From NCBI RefSeq assembly GCF_021390645.1, contig NZ_JAJEJT010000004.1, positions 992,001-1,056,000 on the forward strand: a stretch of 64,000 bases of DNA, given 5' to 3'. The DNA is from Paraburkholderia flagellata (GTDB lineage: Bacteria > Pseudomonadota > Gammaproteobacteria > Burkholderiales > Burkholderiaceae). The position numbers and the translations under genes were made by a program. Under the pieces are notes generated by a model. That model saw nothing but the letters and a program-made list of their open reading frames with translations, was not told the DNA's origin and ran no database searches. Positions 9,812 through 18,744 of the stretch are shown here, in pieces (position 1 is the stretch's first letter; the number at the start of each line of letters is the position of its first letter).

Positions 9812-10822
9812 CTACCAACGCCGGGAACCGTGTAACTCATCGAACCGCTGCAGCCAGGCTTCAAACTTATCCGCGCTGAACCAATCTTCCATGGACCTCC
9901 CAATACTGGAATGGGATGTAATTCTGATCGGCTTCAGAACGCGAGCCAATGTGCGATAGCAAGGCGTATCGACACGACGGTTCGAGTCACCAATTTCGGG
10001 ACCGGCCCCAGCAATAATGATGCCGCCCCCCGAGTACTCCACTACTCGAAATGGTTCGCCCAAGTTTTTCTTAATGGAAGCCACACCGTCAAGCTGGTCG
10101 ATAAAAAACTGGGAAAGCACGGTAATCCAGCTACCACCTTTAATCTTTTTCGCGACGTTCAAACAATGATCCATTGGATAATCCACCTCAAGCCCTGCAT
10201 GCCTCATGGCAATAGCGTAGACCCTATGCTCGTTGTTCGCAGCCAGTCCATCCGCAGCTGCTTCAACAATACCTATACCCGCATAGCCGTGCAATGGCTG
10301 AAGCCGATTGGACCAGCTTAGTATAAGCTTAAATATCAAATTTCTCTTTTCCAGGGCCCATGTCCGCGGAAGCGTTATAGTTAAAAAAGAAAGGCTGTCA
10401 GCCTCGGCATAATTCGGTTGGCCGAAACCAAATATTTTAAATTCACTGGCGTCTTCCGGCTTTTCGCCACCATGCCAAAAAAAAGCCCAAGCCTCGTCAG
10501 ACTGTTCCGGCATGGGAGACAATAAATACGATAAAATGTCTCGACTGGTTGAAGCTAGGACCGGAGCGAATTGCTCACCCTCAGACGCGCGCCAACGTAA
10601 ACGCTCGCCGCACACATTATTGAACTCTCTAAAGCATTCTATTATTTCGCTGCGTTTCGCTAAAGTATGTCCGTCACGGAAATACAATGTAGCAATAAAT
10701 TCAGTGCGTAAAATAACATATCCATCTACATCTTTTTCAACAAGCGATTCAAGCGTTTTTAACATATGAGCCCACCGCTGCATTGTTGGAACATTACGAG
10801 CAGTTGCAATCTCTTTCATCAT
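9812..10822 (-). CDS. DUF3396 (TsiV-type) T6SS immunity protein
   Basis: This 336-residue soluble protein matches the DUF3396 family, which contains type VI immunity proteins. The region with LQPLHGYAGIGIVEAA near residue 175 is characteristic. No signal peptide is visible, consistent with a cytoplasmic antidote against a nuclease. Its start codon lies inside the 3' end of the DUF4150-nuclease gene, with about 29 bases of overlap, so the two are translationally coupled as effector and immunity partners usually are. The exact start is uncertain: two ATGs are adjacent at 10822 and 10819. By position I infer it neutralises the nuclease encoded at 10794-11612. Confidence 0.85.
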   Translation of the reverse strand: MMKEIATARNVPTMQRWAHMLKTLESLVEKDVDGYVILRTEFIATLYFRDGHTLAKRSEIIECFREFNNVCGERLRWRASEGEQFAPVLASTSRDILSYLLSPMPEQSDEAWAFFWHGGEKPEDASEFKIFGFGQPNYAEADSLSFLTITLPRTWALEKRNLIFKLILSWSNRLQPLHGYAGIGIVEAAADGLAANNEHRVYAIAMRHAGLEVDYPMDHCLNVAKKIKGGSWITVLSQFFIDQLDGVASIKKNLGEPFRVVEYSGGGIIIAGAGPEIGDSNRRVDTPCYRTLARVLKPIRITSHSSIGRSMEDWFSADKFEAWLQRFDELHGSRRW

Positions 10823-11612
10823 CTAGGCAAGACCATTTCGCCCCGTGGCTATTTGCAAGCGCTTTCTGGGCTGCTTCTTGCTCTTTTGTTAACATGTCCG
10901 GCGGAAACTTCATTTCAACGAAAGCCAAAATTTTTCCAGTTAGATGATCGACCACTGTGACATCTGGAATGACGGTTTTACCATGTTGGCTGTATCTCTT
11001 TTCCGGCTTATACCGATCGTGATTCTGAAGTTCCTTCTCTACACACCTTTGCAGCTCAAGTTTTTTTGGCTGACTGCCTGGCTTCAAATGCGGCGCCACC
11101 TGCCAAGCGAGCCGAGCTGCATCTCTTTTCGGACTATCATCCTTCCAGGCGTTGCGGCAATTGCACATCACCCAGCAGAGATATTCCTTGTCCCAAGGAT
11201 CGATTGGAGCAGGGTCGAGATTGCCGCCTAGGTCGACGGTGTTCTTGTGGTTGTGAAACATTTTGTCCGTGTTCCGGCACACATTGGCACCCTCCATCTT
11301 GATGTCAAATGAGTACGTGATCCACTCCGCTTCCTTTTTGAAGGTGCCCGACGTCAGGCCTCCCGCAGTGCCAGCTTCGTCTCCGATACTTGAACTGTAG
11401 GTAGAACCCTTGATGGCCACCATGTTTCCCTTGATGGTGACAGTTGTTGTGCCATCCGTCAGGGTGTTGTGTTCCGCACAATTGGGGTATGGAAGCGGGA
11501 CCGGTCCACCCGGGCTGGGCGTTTTGCAGACGTCAGGTAGCGTGGCAGTCGATATGCCGATGCTCCCCTTGTGCGTAGCACCTAACCTGTTGGCAAGGAC
11601 ATGGGTTGGCAT
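10794..11612 (-). CDS. PAAR-like (DUF4150) T6SS effector with PD-(D/E)XK nuclease domain
   Basis: This 272-residue protein has an N-terminal DUF4150 PAAR-like domain (about residues 1-110), which would cap the VgrG spike. A C-terminal domain follows with the pattern of a VRR-NUC-like PD-(D/E)XK nuclease: IPD at 215-217 and FVEMK with Glu233 and Lys235, followed by a Lys/Glu helix. The start at 11612 is preferred over an upstream in-frame codon because ggag lies ten bases before it and it follows the upstream gene's stop by seven bases. A Cys-rich stretch (LCWVMCNC, near 145-152) and a Cys-containing tail are also visible. It is probably delivered into competitor cells to degrade DNA. Context: DUF2169 adaptor upstream, DUF3396 immunity downstream. 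Confidence 0.85.
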   Translation of the reverse strand: MPTHVLANRLGATHKGSIGISTATLPDVCKTPSPGGPVPLPYPNCAEHNTLTDGTTTVTIKGNMVAIKGSTYSSSIGDEAGTAGGLTSGTFKKEAEWITYSFDIKMEGANVCRNTDKMFHNHKNTVDLGGNLDPAPIDPWDKEYLCWVMCNCRNAWKDDSPKRDAARLAWQVAPHLKPGSQPKKLELQRCVEKELQNHDRYKPEKRYSQHGKTVIPDVTVVDHLTGKILAFVEMKFPPDMLTKEQEAAQKALANSHGAKWSCLDDERDCNCS

Positions 11613-11619
11613 AATTGTG

Positions 11620-12681
11620 CTACTCCATATAAGCAGATTGCAGCAGACACGCCGCCCGCTCGCCGTTGGGCGAACTGGTCCATAGGAGCGCATGGGGCCC
11701 CTGTGCATATCCCTTTAAGGCCGCGCAGGTGGCAAGCAGAGCTAACAGTGGTCCAGACGCAGCGCCCACGTCACCCCAGCAATCTGCCGGTGTAGTCAAG
11801 TCGGCAGCATCGCGCAGCCGACCTCCTGTGCGCACTGCGGCAAAGCCGAATTCATCCGCCCGGTACGGTTGCGGATTCATGTCACAGTACACATCGGTCG
11901 CTTGCGATGGCGCCGGCAAGACATCTAATACGTCGCTCATGACTTGCGTAAGTCCTTCACCGATCCCTATCTGTTGGCTCCGCATGTGCTTGGGTTCGAA
12001 GCCCCGTGACACGGACACCACGCGGCTGAGCGGGCGCACCCCGAGCTGGCGAAGAACGTCATCCCGCACGACTAGCAACGCGCCAGCGCCCTCGCCGGGG
12101 GTGAGGCCCCAAGGATTGCTTTGAAGGGCGGCGCCGTGCAGTTGATTCTCGGCCTCCAGCCATTCCAGGGTCTCCGGCTCCAGATAGGAGTCGACACCGG
12201 CAACAATGCAGGCATCGAGGGATTGGTCGGAAAGTTTTCTCCATGCTGCCTCAAGGGCCAGAAGCCCTGCTGCGTGATCGGCTGCAAAGATTGCTGTCTT
12301 CCATGAGTTCCAGCCGCGGGGCGGCCTAAGCGCACTCAGAAGTGAGCGTCCCAATTCATCAGGTAGTCCAGGACGCGTCGTTGGCACGCCCAGCGCGAGA
12401 GCGACGTTTAGATGAGTGGCGTCGCCCAAGTCCAGCACTCGTGATACCTCGTCAATTGTGGGTTCGAGCAGCGCCATAAACCGTGGGACACCTGATAGGT
12501 TGCAATCAAGCCACGGCGCCATCGCGACCTTCATCGGCTTTCCGCCACCATCATCGATCATGTAAGGGTGGTCAGCAAATGCCGCGATACCCGCGCGCAC
12601 TGCGGCAGCAGATGACCAGGCGTCGCGGCCGAGCGGCGTGCTGGCACCAAGAGCAGCGACCTGCACGATCGCCTCTGCCAT
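11620..12681 (-). CDS. Ketosynthase-like protein, probably inactive
   Basis: This 353-residue protein has the thiolase-fold outline of a beta-ketoacyl synthase: ACIVAGVDSYLEPET corresponds to the VAGG(A/T)E segment and LTPGEGAGALLV to the EGA motif. The nucleophile elbow reads FAADHAAG, where a Cys is expected. The two catalytic His positions are also replaced (CDMNPQP and WGDVGAASG). It is thus likely a pseudoenzyme. It starts one base after the DUF2169 stop, with a ggagg site overlapping that stop. KS-like genes are known neighbours of DUF2169/PAAR-like T6SS loci, so a structural or chaperone role in effector loading is an inference. Confidence 0.8.
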   Translation of the reverse strand: MAEAIVQVAALGASTPLGRDAWSSAAAVRAGIAAFADHPYMIDDGGGKPMKVAMAPWLDCNLSGVPRFMALLEPTIDEVSRVLDLGDATHLNVALALGVPTTRPGLPDELGRSLLSALRPPRGWNSWKTAIFAADHAAGLLALEAAWRKLSDQSLDACIVAGVDSYLEPETLEWLEAENQLHGAALQSNPWGLTPGEGAGALLVVRDDVLRQLGVRPLSRVVSVSRGFEPKHMRSQQIGIGEGLTQVMSDVLDVLPAPSQATDVYCDMNPQPYRADEFGFAAVRTGGRLRDAADLTTPADCWGDVGAASGPLLALLATCAALKGYAQGPHALLWTSSPNGERAACLLQSAYME

Positions 12682-12682
12682 C

Positions 12683-13756
12683 CTATGCCTCCTTTGCCGA
12701 TATGATGTCTAGATTGCGCCCGCTTTTGCTCACATTCACTTTCTGCGTGACCCTGGTCCGAACCAGCTTTTGGACCTTGAAGTGACACGGTAGGGCCGAG
12801 TGCCAGACAATAGAGACACGCGGATAATCGGGCTCCAGAATGACTGTGTGTAGCGCGCGGGTTTTGTGAACCTCGCTGGTTCCGTCATCGAACCGCGTCT
12901 CAAAGCCAATGTGCAGTATGGGCAAACCGAAGCGCAAGGTCCCTCGTGGGGACAAGTTTTCTATGACGACCGTCTCGCCACCGCGCAGGAACTGCGGGCT
13001 TTGTTGATCGATTGGCGCACACTGGAAATAACGATCGTCGAAATCCTCCGGCAGCAATGGTTTGCGCTTGCGCGCCCAGTGTTCATCATAGGTGCCCCCG
13101 AAGCCAGCACGCGGCTGCCAGTGGCTGCAGATTGGGCCAAAGCCGGCGGGAGTCGGCCGGTCATTTCCCGATTGCATCAGCATGGCTGGATATTCGAAGT
13201 TCGGTAGTGGTCGACCGATTGAGTTCGCGTGCGAGATGCAGAATCCAGTTCCCACCGGGTTGCGCCAGTCCCAGTCGCGTTCTGCTTGCTCCGAGCGCAG
13301 ATCCACGCCGCCGAACGCACGCTCGTAGACGAGCGGCATTTTCACAAACGGTGACGGCTTGGAAGCGCCAAACCGTGTCCATACGCGATCGCCAGAAATA
13401 TGAAGGATTTTTGTAACAGGCCCCACGCGAAATCCCGCGTCCAGCTCTGTGACAGCCTTGCCGCCCGGAGCCCAAGCGTTTCCGATCACAAGCACGTCGG
13501 TAGTTTTCTTTGTCAGTACTAAGTCCGTGTCGTACTTGATGCTGCTTTTGCCGGGTTCACCGTGGTAGCACGGAACGCGAAGCACCGGCGGCTGCTCCTT
13601 CGAAACCATCGATGAGCCATCGGCCAGAATGTCGAAGGTGGCCTTCACTGCCACCAGCCAGATCTCACGGCCTTCTCGGTCCCGAACCCAACCACGGTCC
13701 GCCGCATACTGTGTGCGATTGTCAATTTCCCACATATCGGCAAGGCAAAATTTCAT
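12683..13756 (-). CDS. DUF2169 T6SS effector adaptor
   Basis: This 357-residue protein belongs to the DUF2169 family. Such proteins are adaptors that help load PAAR-like effectors onto VgrG. Recognisable parts are the central VYERAFGG, the NPVGTGF segment, GPICSHWQPR, and the LLPEDFDDRYFQCAPIDQQ region near residue 250. It is the first gene of a tight minus-strand operon (adaptor, KS-like, effector, immunity). A decayed copy of the C-terminal third exists on the plus strand at 16461-16640. Confidence 0.9.
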   Translation of the reverse strand: MKFCLADMWEIDNRTQYAADRGWVRDREGREIWLVAVKATFDILADGSSMVSKEQPPVLRVPCYHGEPGKSSIKYDTDLVLTKKTTDVLVIGNAWAPGGKAVTELDAGFRVGPVTKILHISGDRVWTRFGASKPSPFVKMPLVYERAFGGVDLRSEQAERDWDWRNPVGTGFCISHANSIGRPLPNFEYPAMLMQSGNDRPTPAGFGPICSHWQPRAGFGGTYDEHWARKRKPLLPEDFDDRYFQCAPIDQQSPQFLRGGETVVIENLSPRGTLRFGLPILHIGFETRFDDGTSEVHKTRALHTVILEPDYPRVSIVWHSALPCHFKVQKLVRTRVTQKVNVSKSGRNLDIISAKEA

Positions 13757-14214
13757 CAGGTTAACGGTACTCTTTGGCGCTCAGCCACTGAGTCCTGAAT
13801 TCCCTCTCGAAAGACGAATATAGGCACGATTTTTTGTACGGGGAGCAGCCAGATTCTGAGGACATGGGTTCGGGCTGTTAAGCGAACCTTTACTACGAAG
13901 CGTGGCCGGTTCGGGTCGCTACCGCCAGTTTGCGGTGCGCGATACCGATCATCGAGGAATAACCGCCGTTGGCAAGTCATCGCCAACGGCCGTTGCACCC
14001 TAGAATCCGCCGTTCGCCCTGTGGCACAACGAATGTCTCAGAAGGGTCGTCTACGGAAGTTCAAGGTCCCGGCGCCTCGGAAGCTCGGATGGTCGACCTT
14101 CTACCTCCTGGTTCGGCAATGAAGCGCCACCCCGCTGAGACAATCATTCGGACGTCCGGACGGCAGCTCCGCAATCGTATTCCGCCGCTCGCATATCGAA
14201 CAAGCCCGCCGCAT
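13757..14214. other. Intergenic scar with hairpin and repeat
   Basis: This stretch has no credible gene of its own. It contains an 8-bp-arm hairpin (ccgttggc / gccaacgg at 13966-13989) and the second copy of the dispersed repeat at 14044-14120. A plus-strand frame opens at 13969 and reads into the aldehyde dehydrogenase remnant, but its first 80 codons show no similarity to that enzyme. Confidence 0.5.
14044..14120. repeat. Dispersed intergenic repeat, copy 2
   Basis: This matches 3199-3275 over about 75 bases with roughly one mismatch in five, starting at gggtcgtctacgg. It lies about 95 bases before the point where aldehyde dehydrogenase homology begins, and may mark the junction of a past rearrangement. 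Confidence 0.7.
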
Positions 14215-15156
14215 TTACTGGCGATGGATGCCTTTACTCACCTGCCGCCCGGGTTGGTGCAAGTATTGAGCGGCGGCGCCGATGTCGGGCGCCAACTAGT
14301 CGAACATGAACACACTCACGGTATCGCCTTCACAGGCAGTATCGCGGCCGGCCACGCTGTGGCGCACGGGGCGGCCGAGCGCTTCAAGCCGGTTCTGATC
14401 GAGGCGTCTGGCAACGACCCTCTGATCGTCATGCCTTCCGCGCCGATCGCGGCTGCCGCGCGCAACGTGGCCTACGCCACCTTCCTTAATGCCGGACAGG
14501 TTTGCACATCGCCGGAGCGGCTCTATGTGCACGAGGCCATTTACGACGCTTTCCTTCCGGCTCTGGTGAAGGAGGCGCAGGCGCTGCGGGTCGGCGACGG
14601 ACTGGATGATGTCGACATGGGGCCGATGGTGTCGCAGCGGGAGTTGCAGCGTGTAGAACGGATTATCGGACGGGCGTTGGAGCAGGGAGCGCGGATCATG
14701 ACCGGCGGGCGCCGTCCACCACTCCTTGATAAAGGCTGGTTTTACGAGCCAACGATGCTCGCAGTCGAACATCACATGGACATCATGCATGACGAATGTT
14801 TTGGCCCAGTGGCACCTGTCTGCAAAGTCTCCAGCCTTAATGAAGCCCTCCAGTTGGCGAACGATTCCCGGTTTGCGCTTGGCGCCAGCATTTACACCCA
14901 CGACCTGACTGAGGCCATGCAGGCCGTGAACGAGATCGAGTCTGGCATGGTGTGGGTCAACACGCCCCTCAATGACAACGACGGCGTGCCCTTTGGTGGC
15001 AGAAAGATGAGTGGTGTCGGTCGTCAACTTGGAGTCGAAGGCCTGGAGCAGTTCCGCCGTTCCAAGATGGTAATCCTGGCGCCCGAGGTCGTCGGCAGCG
15101 ACGAATTGTTCCCCTATAAGCCCGAGTACGGCCACCGCGCAGTCGTGAAGGACTGA
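14215..15156 (+). pseudogene. 5'-truncated NAD-dependent aldehyde dehydrogenase
   Basis: The last 310 or so residues of an aldehyde dehydrogenase are present and in frame. The general-base region (IEASGNDPLIV), the catalytic Cys in NAGQVCTSPERL, and the ECFGPVAPV and PFGGRKMSGVGR segments are all visible. The normal enzyme is about 480 residues. The first ~150, with part of the cofactor-binding fold including the PWN loop, are missing and replaced by unrelated DNA that carries a dispersed repeat. The frame upstream remains open by chance to 13969. The protein, if made, would not bind NAD normally. The neighbour downstream is a broken potF-like gene, so both may come from a former polyamine degradation locus. 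Confidence 0.85.
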
Positions 15157-15263
15157 TTGTCGAACGCGAACTATTGCGTAACTCGGGCTTCCGTAACAGC
15201 AGTTCGTGCCGGCATGCGCGTCACACACGCCGATGCCAGACCTTTACCTTCGAGGAAAATACC

Positions 15264-16383
15264 ATGAGCGTTTGTCATCTTCGTCATGCCGTCGCTGGGG
15301 CCGCGCTTCTCGCCGTCATGACCCTGTTCGCCCTGCCGGCCAAGCGAGCACTTGCGGCGGACACGGAGCTGAATGTCTACAACTGGTCAGACTACATCGC
15401 CAAGGACACCATTCCCAACTTCGAGAAGCAGAACGGCATCAAGGTGAAGTACGACAACTACGACACCGACGATACGTTGCAGGCCAAACTGCTGGCAGGC
15501 AGTTCAGGCTATGACATCGTCGTGCCGACGTCGAACTACATGGCCAAGCGATACAGGCGGGCCTGTATATGAAGCTCGACAAGGCGAAGATTCCGAACCT
15601 CGGCATCTCGATCCAGTACTGATGAAAATGATCTCCGACGCGGACCCGGGTAACCAGTACGGTGTGCCGTGGGCCTATGGCACCGACGGCATCGGTTACA
15701 ACGTCGAGGCTGTACAGAAGGCGCTCGGCGCCAATGCCCCGGTTGACAGCTGGGCGCTGCTGTTCGATCCTGCCAACCTTTCCAAGCTCAAGAGCTGCGG
15801 CGTGTCGTTCCTCGATGCGCCCGCCGACGCGTTCGCCGCCGTGCTGCAATACATCCACAAGGACCCGAACAGCGCCAATCCGGCCGACTATCAGGCTGCC
15901 TTCGAGGTTCTGAAGAAGGTTCGCCCCTACATCACACAGTTCAACTCATCGGGCTACATCAACGACCTTGCCAACAACGACGTCTGCGTGGCGCTCGCGT
16001 GGTCCGGTGACGTCGGGATCGCCGGTCGCCGCGCCGCCGAAGCGAAGCGTTCGTATCAGCTGAAATTCTCGAACGTCAAGGAAGGCGGCCTGCTGTGGTT
16101 CGACGTGATGGTAGTGCCCAAAGATGCTCCTCACGCCGAAGCCGCGATGAAGTGGATCAACTACATCGAAGACCCGAAGGTGAATGCGGCAATTACGAAC
16201 GAGGTGTTCTATCCGACAGCCAATAAGGCCGCACACCAGTTCGTGACTCCCGCAGTTGCCCAGGACGCGACCGTCTATCCGGGGGATGAAGTGTTGCGCA
16301 AAACGACGCTGATGAAGCCGATGCCGGCCGACATCATGAGGCTGGAAAACCGCCTGTGGGCCCAGCTGAAAACCGGCCACTAA
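15264..16383 (+). pseudogene. potF: Putrescine ABC transporter binding protein, two frameshifts
   Basis: This encodes a periplasmic polyamine-binding protein of the PotF/PotD type. It has a signal peptide (residues 1-35), then LNVYNWSDYIAKD and YDIVVPTSNYMAK. The frame breaks near 15550, where one base is missing (aagcgatacaggc in place of a codon pair like CAG-ATC), and again near 15603 (ggcatctcg, again one base short). After that the family continues intact with NQYGVPWAYGTDGIGYN to the normal C terminus at 16383. With two single-base deletions the gene cannot give a full product without frameshifting. No other transporter subunits are nearby. Confidence 0.88.
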
Positions 16384-16460
16384 TTCGCCAAGATCAGCAG
16401 CGGCCCGCCATGCTGACCCCAACGACCGTTGTGTTCATGCGGACGCTGCACTTAGTCTAA

Positions 16461-16640
16461 GGCCCAATCGGCCGCAACTGGGAACCGCGCTACCAATTCG
16501 CCGGCACTTACGACCAACACTGGCTGGACGAGGTGTTTCCCTTCCTGCCAGCGGATTTCGACGAACGCTATTACCAGGCCGCGCCTACCGATCAGCAATT
16601 GCCGATCCCGCTCGGCGAACAGACAGTGACGCATCTCGCC
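16461..16640 (+). pseudogene. DUF2169 fragment
   Basis: The plus-strand frame from 16461 encodes about 55 residues resembling the C-terminal third of DUF2169: GPIGRNWEPRYQFAGTYDQ, then LPADFDERYYQAAPTDQQ. It parallels the intact protein at 12683-13756, but the sequence is clearly divergent, so it comes from a paralogous locus. It is cut off after about 60 codons and joins a TIGR02270 fragment. Confidence 0.8.
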
Positions 16641-16679
16641 AAATGGATGTGCCTTGGCGTGGCGGGCAAATTCGGGTCT

Positions 16680-17284
16680 GCGCAGTACAAGTCGATGCTC
16701 GAAATTCCCGGTGTCGGCGAGGTGTCCGCGGCGGCGGTGCGGGCTATCGAGGACGAGGACATGCAGCGCGGACCCGCTATTGCCCTCGCAAAGGCGGCGC
16801 TGGAAGGCCATCCGGGGCTGCTTTCCGCGTTCGCCTCGGTATCGGCGGAGCATCTTCAGGGCACGACGCCGCCGCGCTGCGTGCCCGGACACTGCGCGCT
16901 GCCGGCGAACCAGGCAAACGCGCTTGCCTCAGTGCGGCCGTCACTGCCCTCGGCGACGAGAACGAAGGCAGCCGCTTTCACGCCGCCTGCTCAGCCGTGC
17001 TACTGGGCGATCGGGCACAGACGTTAGACACACTTGTCGGCTTGCGCCGCCAGCCCAACGCATTCCGGTAGTAAGCGTTGCCGCTCGCCCTGCGCACCAT
17101 GTATATGGCGCAGGTGCTCGCGCTACTCAAGCTCATCACGCAAGATCCCGCCAACATCCGCCTGCTAATCGAGGGCACCGCCATCGTCACCGATCGCGTC
17201 TGCGTCCCTTGGCTCTTCGGGCAGATGGACGACGTCAACCTCACGCGCTTGGCCGGTGAATCCATCACCTTCGCCACGGCGTGA
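16680..17284 (+). pseudogene. TIGR02270 HEAT-like protein, frameshifted fragment
   Basis: Three plus-strand frames together resemble the middle of the TIGR02270 family protein encoded intact on the other strand at 17403-18704. They read GHPGLLSAFASVSAEHL, then ALGDENEGSRFHAACSAVLLG, then MYMAQVLALLKLI with RLAGESITF. The frame shifts near 16870 and again between about 17070 and 17090. The gene order DUF2169 then TIGR02270 on the plus strand suggests the remnant of a second T6SS effector-loading unit. Confidence 0.78.
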
Positions 17285-17402
17285 CCTCCTGGTCTGCTAG
17301 CCTCACGTGCCCGAATTTTCAAGTTTCAAATGGAACGGTTTTGTGGGCCACAGTCACTCGCTTGCACCCTATCGTCAAGGATGGACAGGCAGCGAGGGGA
17401 AA

Positions 17403-18704
17403 TTACGACGCCAAGTATCGCAGCTGACGCCAAGCCGGCGCCGCGCAATTGAACAACACCCTTCCCGGCTCCATGAAACACAGGTAATGCGCAGCCACAA
17501 CGCGCTGGCGCTGATATCCCTCCTTCAAAACAAACTCACAATGGCCCCGTGAAGGCGGAGCGCCTACAAAATAGCGCTGATCCGGACGGTAATGTGAGGC
17601 ATTTGCGCTCCACCACGCCGCGACTTTTTCTGGCGCCGGCCATGGCGCACCCTCATCTTCATCCATATCAACGCCCGGGTCGGTGGGGTCGCCATTGGCA
17701 TCAGTCTCTCGGTGCTCCGGTGGAAGAGTTTCAAGATCGAGCGACGCCAAATCAGCTCCAGTTATCCAGCTAAAGGCCTCGCCTGCGAGGCGCCCAATCT
17801 TGTTGTCAGCCATCAGCTGGATGAGCCACGAAATGTATCTCACCTCGCCGGTATGCGCGACGGCGTGGACAATAGTCCGCTGGTCGCTGCCTTGCGATAC
17901 GAGGTGCTCGAGAATGTCGTTTGCGACACGCGGGCCGCCTGCGACGATTGCAAGCGCAATAGCTTCAGCGCGTCGTCGGCCTGGACGTAGCGCCACGTCA
18001 ACCATGAACTCCAGCGCCTTGGCAGGCTTACCCAGCAAAAGGGCTCCATACGCTGCATAGAAACGGCACGCTTCATCCTCATCTTCGAGATGAGCCAAAC
18101 ATTGTGGCAGCACGTCGCGCCGCCCTATCTCGCCGCCACAGCGCAAAGCACGCGCACGGACGGTAGGCGCAGGAGCCGTCAGGGCAGCTTCGAGAAATTT
18201 TCCCGGATCCACCCGATGCAACGCACAGGCTGCGAGACCGGCGTGCTGCGCCGCACTGGTGTTGCGGTCCAATTGAGTCTTGACTACGTCCCGGAGGCTG
18301 GCCGCGGATACCCATCCAAAGGCCGAATGGAGTCCCGGCTCAATTTCGGGCATCGCTTCGGCCAATGCCATCAATTTGTCGAGACCTTCGAAGGACCTGC
18401 GCTCAATGTAACCGACGCACGCCGCAAAGACCTCACCACGCCCGGGGCGTTCCAGTGCAGCTAGACTCAACCGCGTGCCTGTATCGCCTGCGACAGCAAT
18501 GCCATCCAAATGTGCCGCGATCCGGGAGTCGAGCCGACCGAGGTGCTTCAGTCGGACATGCGGGGCACGCACCAGATACGAACGGGTATTTCTAAGCGAC
18601 GCAGCATCCTCTACATGTTGCGCCACGACGGTCAAAATCGGTGTTCGACTCCACTGCTGGAATTCGCCGGTCTTCGGCAAACCATCGGGTTCACGGACTA
18701 GCAT
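17403..18704 (-). CDS. TIGR02270 family T6SS-associated HEAT-like protein
   Basis: This 433-residue soluble protein matches the TIGR02270 family found in T6SS loci. It is rich in helical, HEAT-like repeats (for example ARALRCGGEIGRRDVLPQCLAHLEDEDEACRFYAAYGALLLG), with an acidic linker near residue 345 and a conserved C-terminal part around YRPDQRYFVG. An ATG at 18704 with gagg upstream is used. It lies 40 bases after the DUF6484 gene in the hcp-vgrG operon. Its role is not established; by context it may help assemble or load effectors. A decayed paralogue is inverted next to it at 16680-17284. Confidence 0.85.
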   Translation of the reverse strand: MLVREPDGLPKTGEFQQWSRTPILTVVAQHVEDAASLRNTRSYLVRAPHVRLKHLGRLDSRIAAHLDGIAVAGDTGTRLSLAALERPGRGEVFAACVGYIERRSFEGLDKLMALAEAMPEIEPGLHSAFGWVSAASLRDVVKTQLDRNTSAAQHAGLAACALHRVDPGKFLEAALTAPAPTVRARALRCGGEIGRRDVLPQCLAHLEDEDEACRFYAAYGALLLGKPAKALEFMVDVALRPGRRRAEAIALAIVAGGPRVANDILEHLVSQGSDQRTIVHAVAHTGEVRYISWLIQLMADNKIGRLAGEAFSWITGADLASLDLETLPPEHRETDANGDPTDPGVDMDEDEGAPWPAPEKVAAWWSANASHYRPDQRYFVGAPPSRGHCEFVLKEGYQRQRVVAAHYLCFMEPGRVLFNCAAPAWRQLRYLAS

Positions 18705-18744
18705 TTACCAGCCTCGCGGTCTGTCCTTATGCTGACACTTGTGG

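Noticed and set aside
13966..13989. Hairpin considered as a rho-independent terminator
   Set aside because: There is no T-run on either side, so it is only noted as an inverted repeat.
14296..15228. 310-residue minus-strand open frame
   Set aside because: It is the mirror of the aldehyde dehydrogenase remnant and shows no family of its own.
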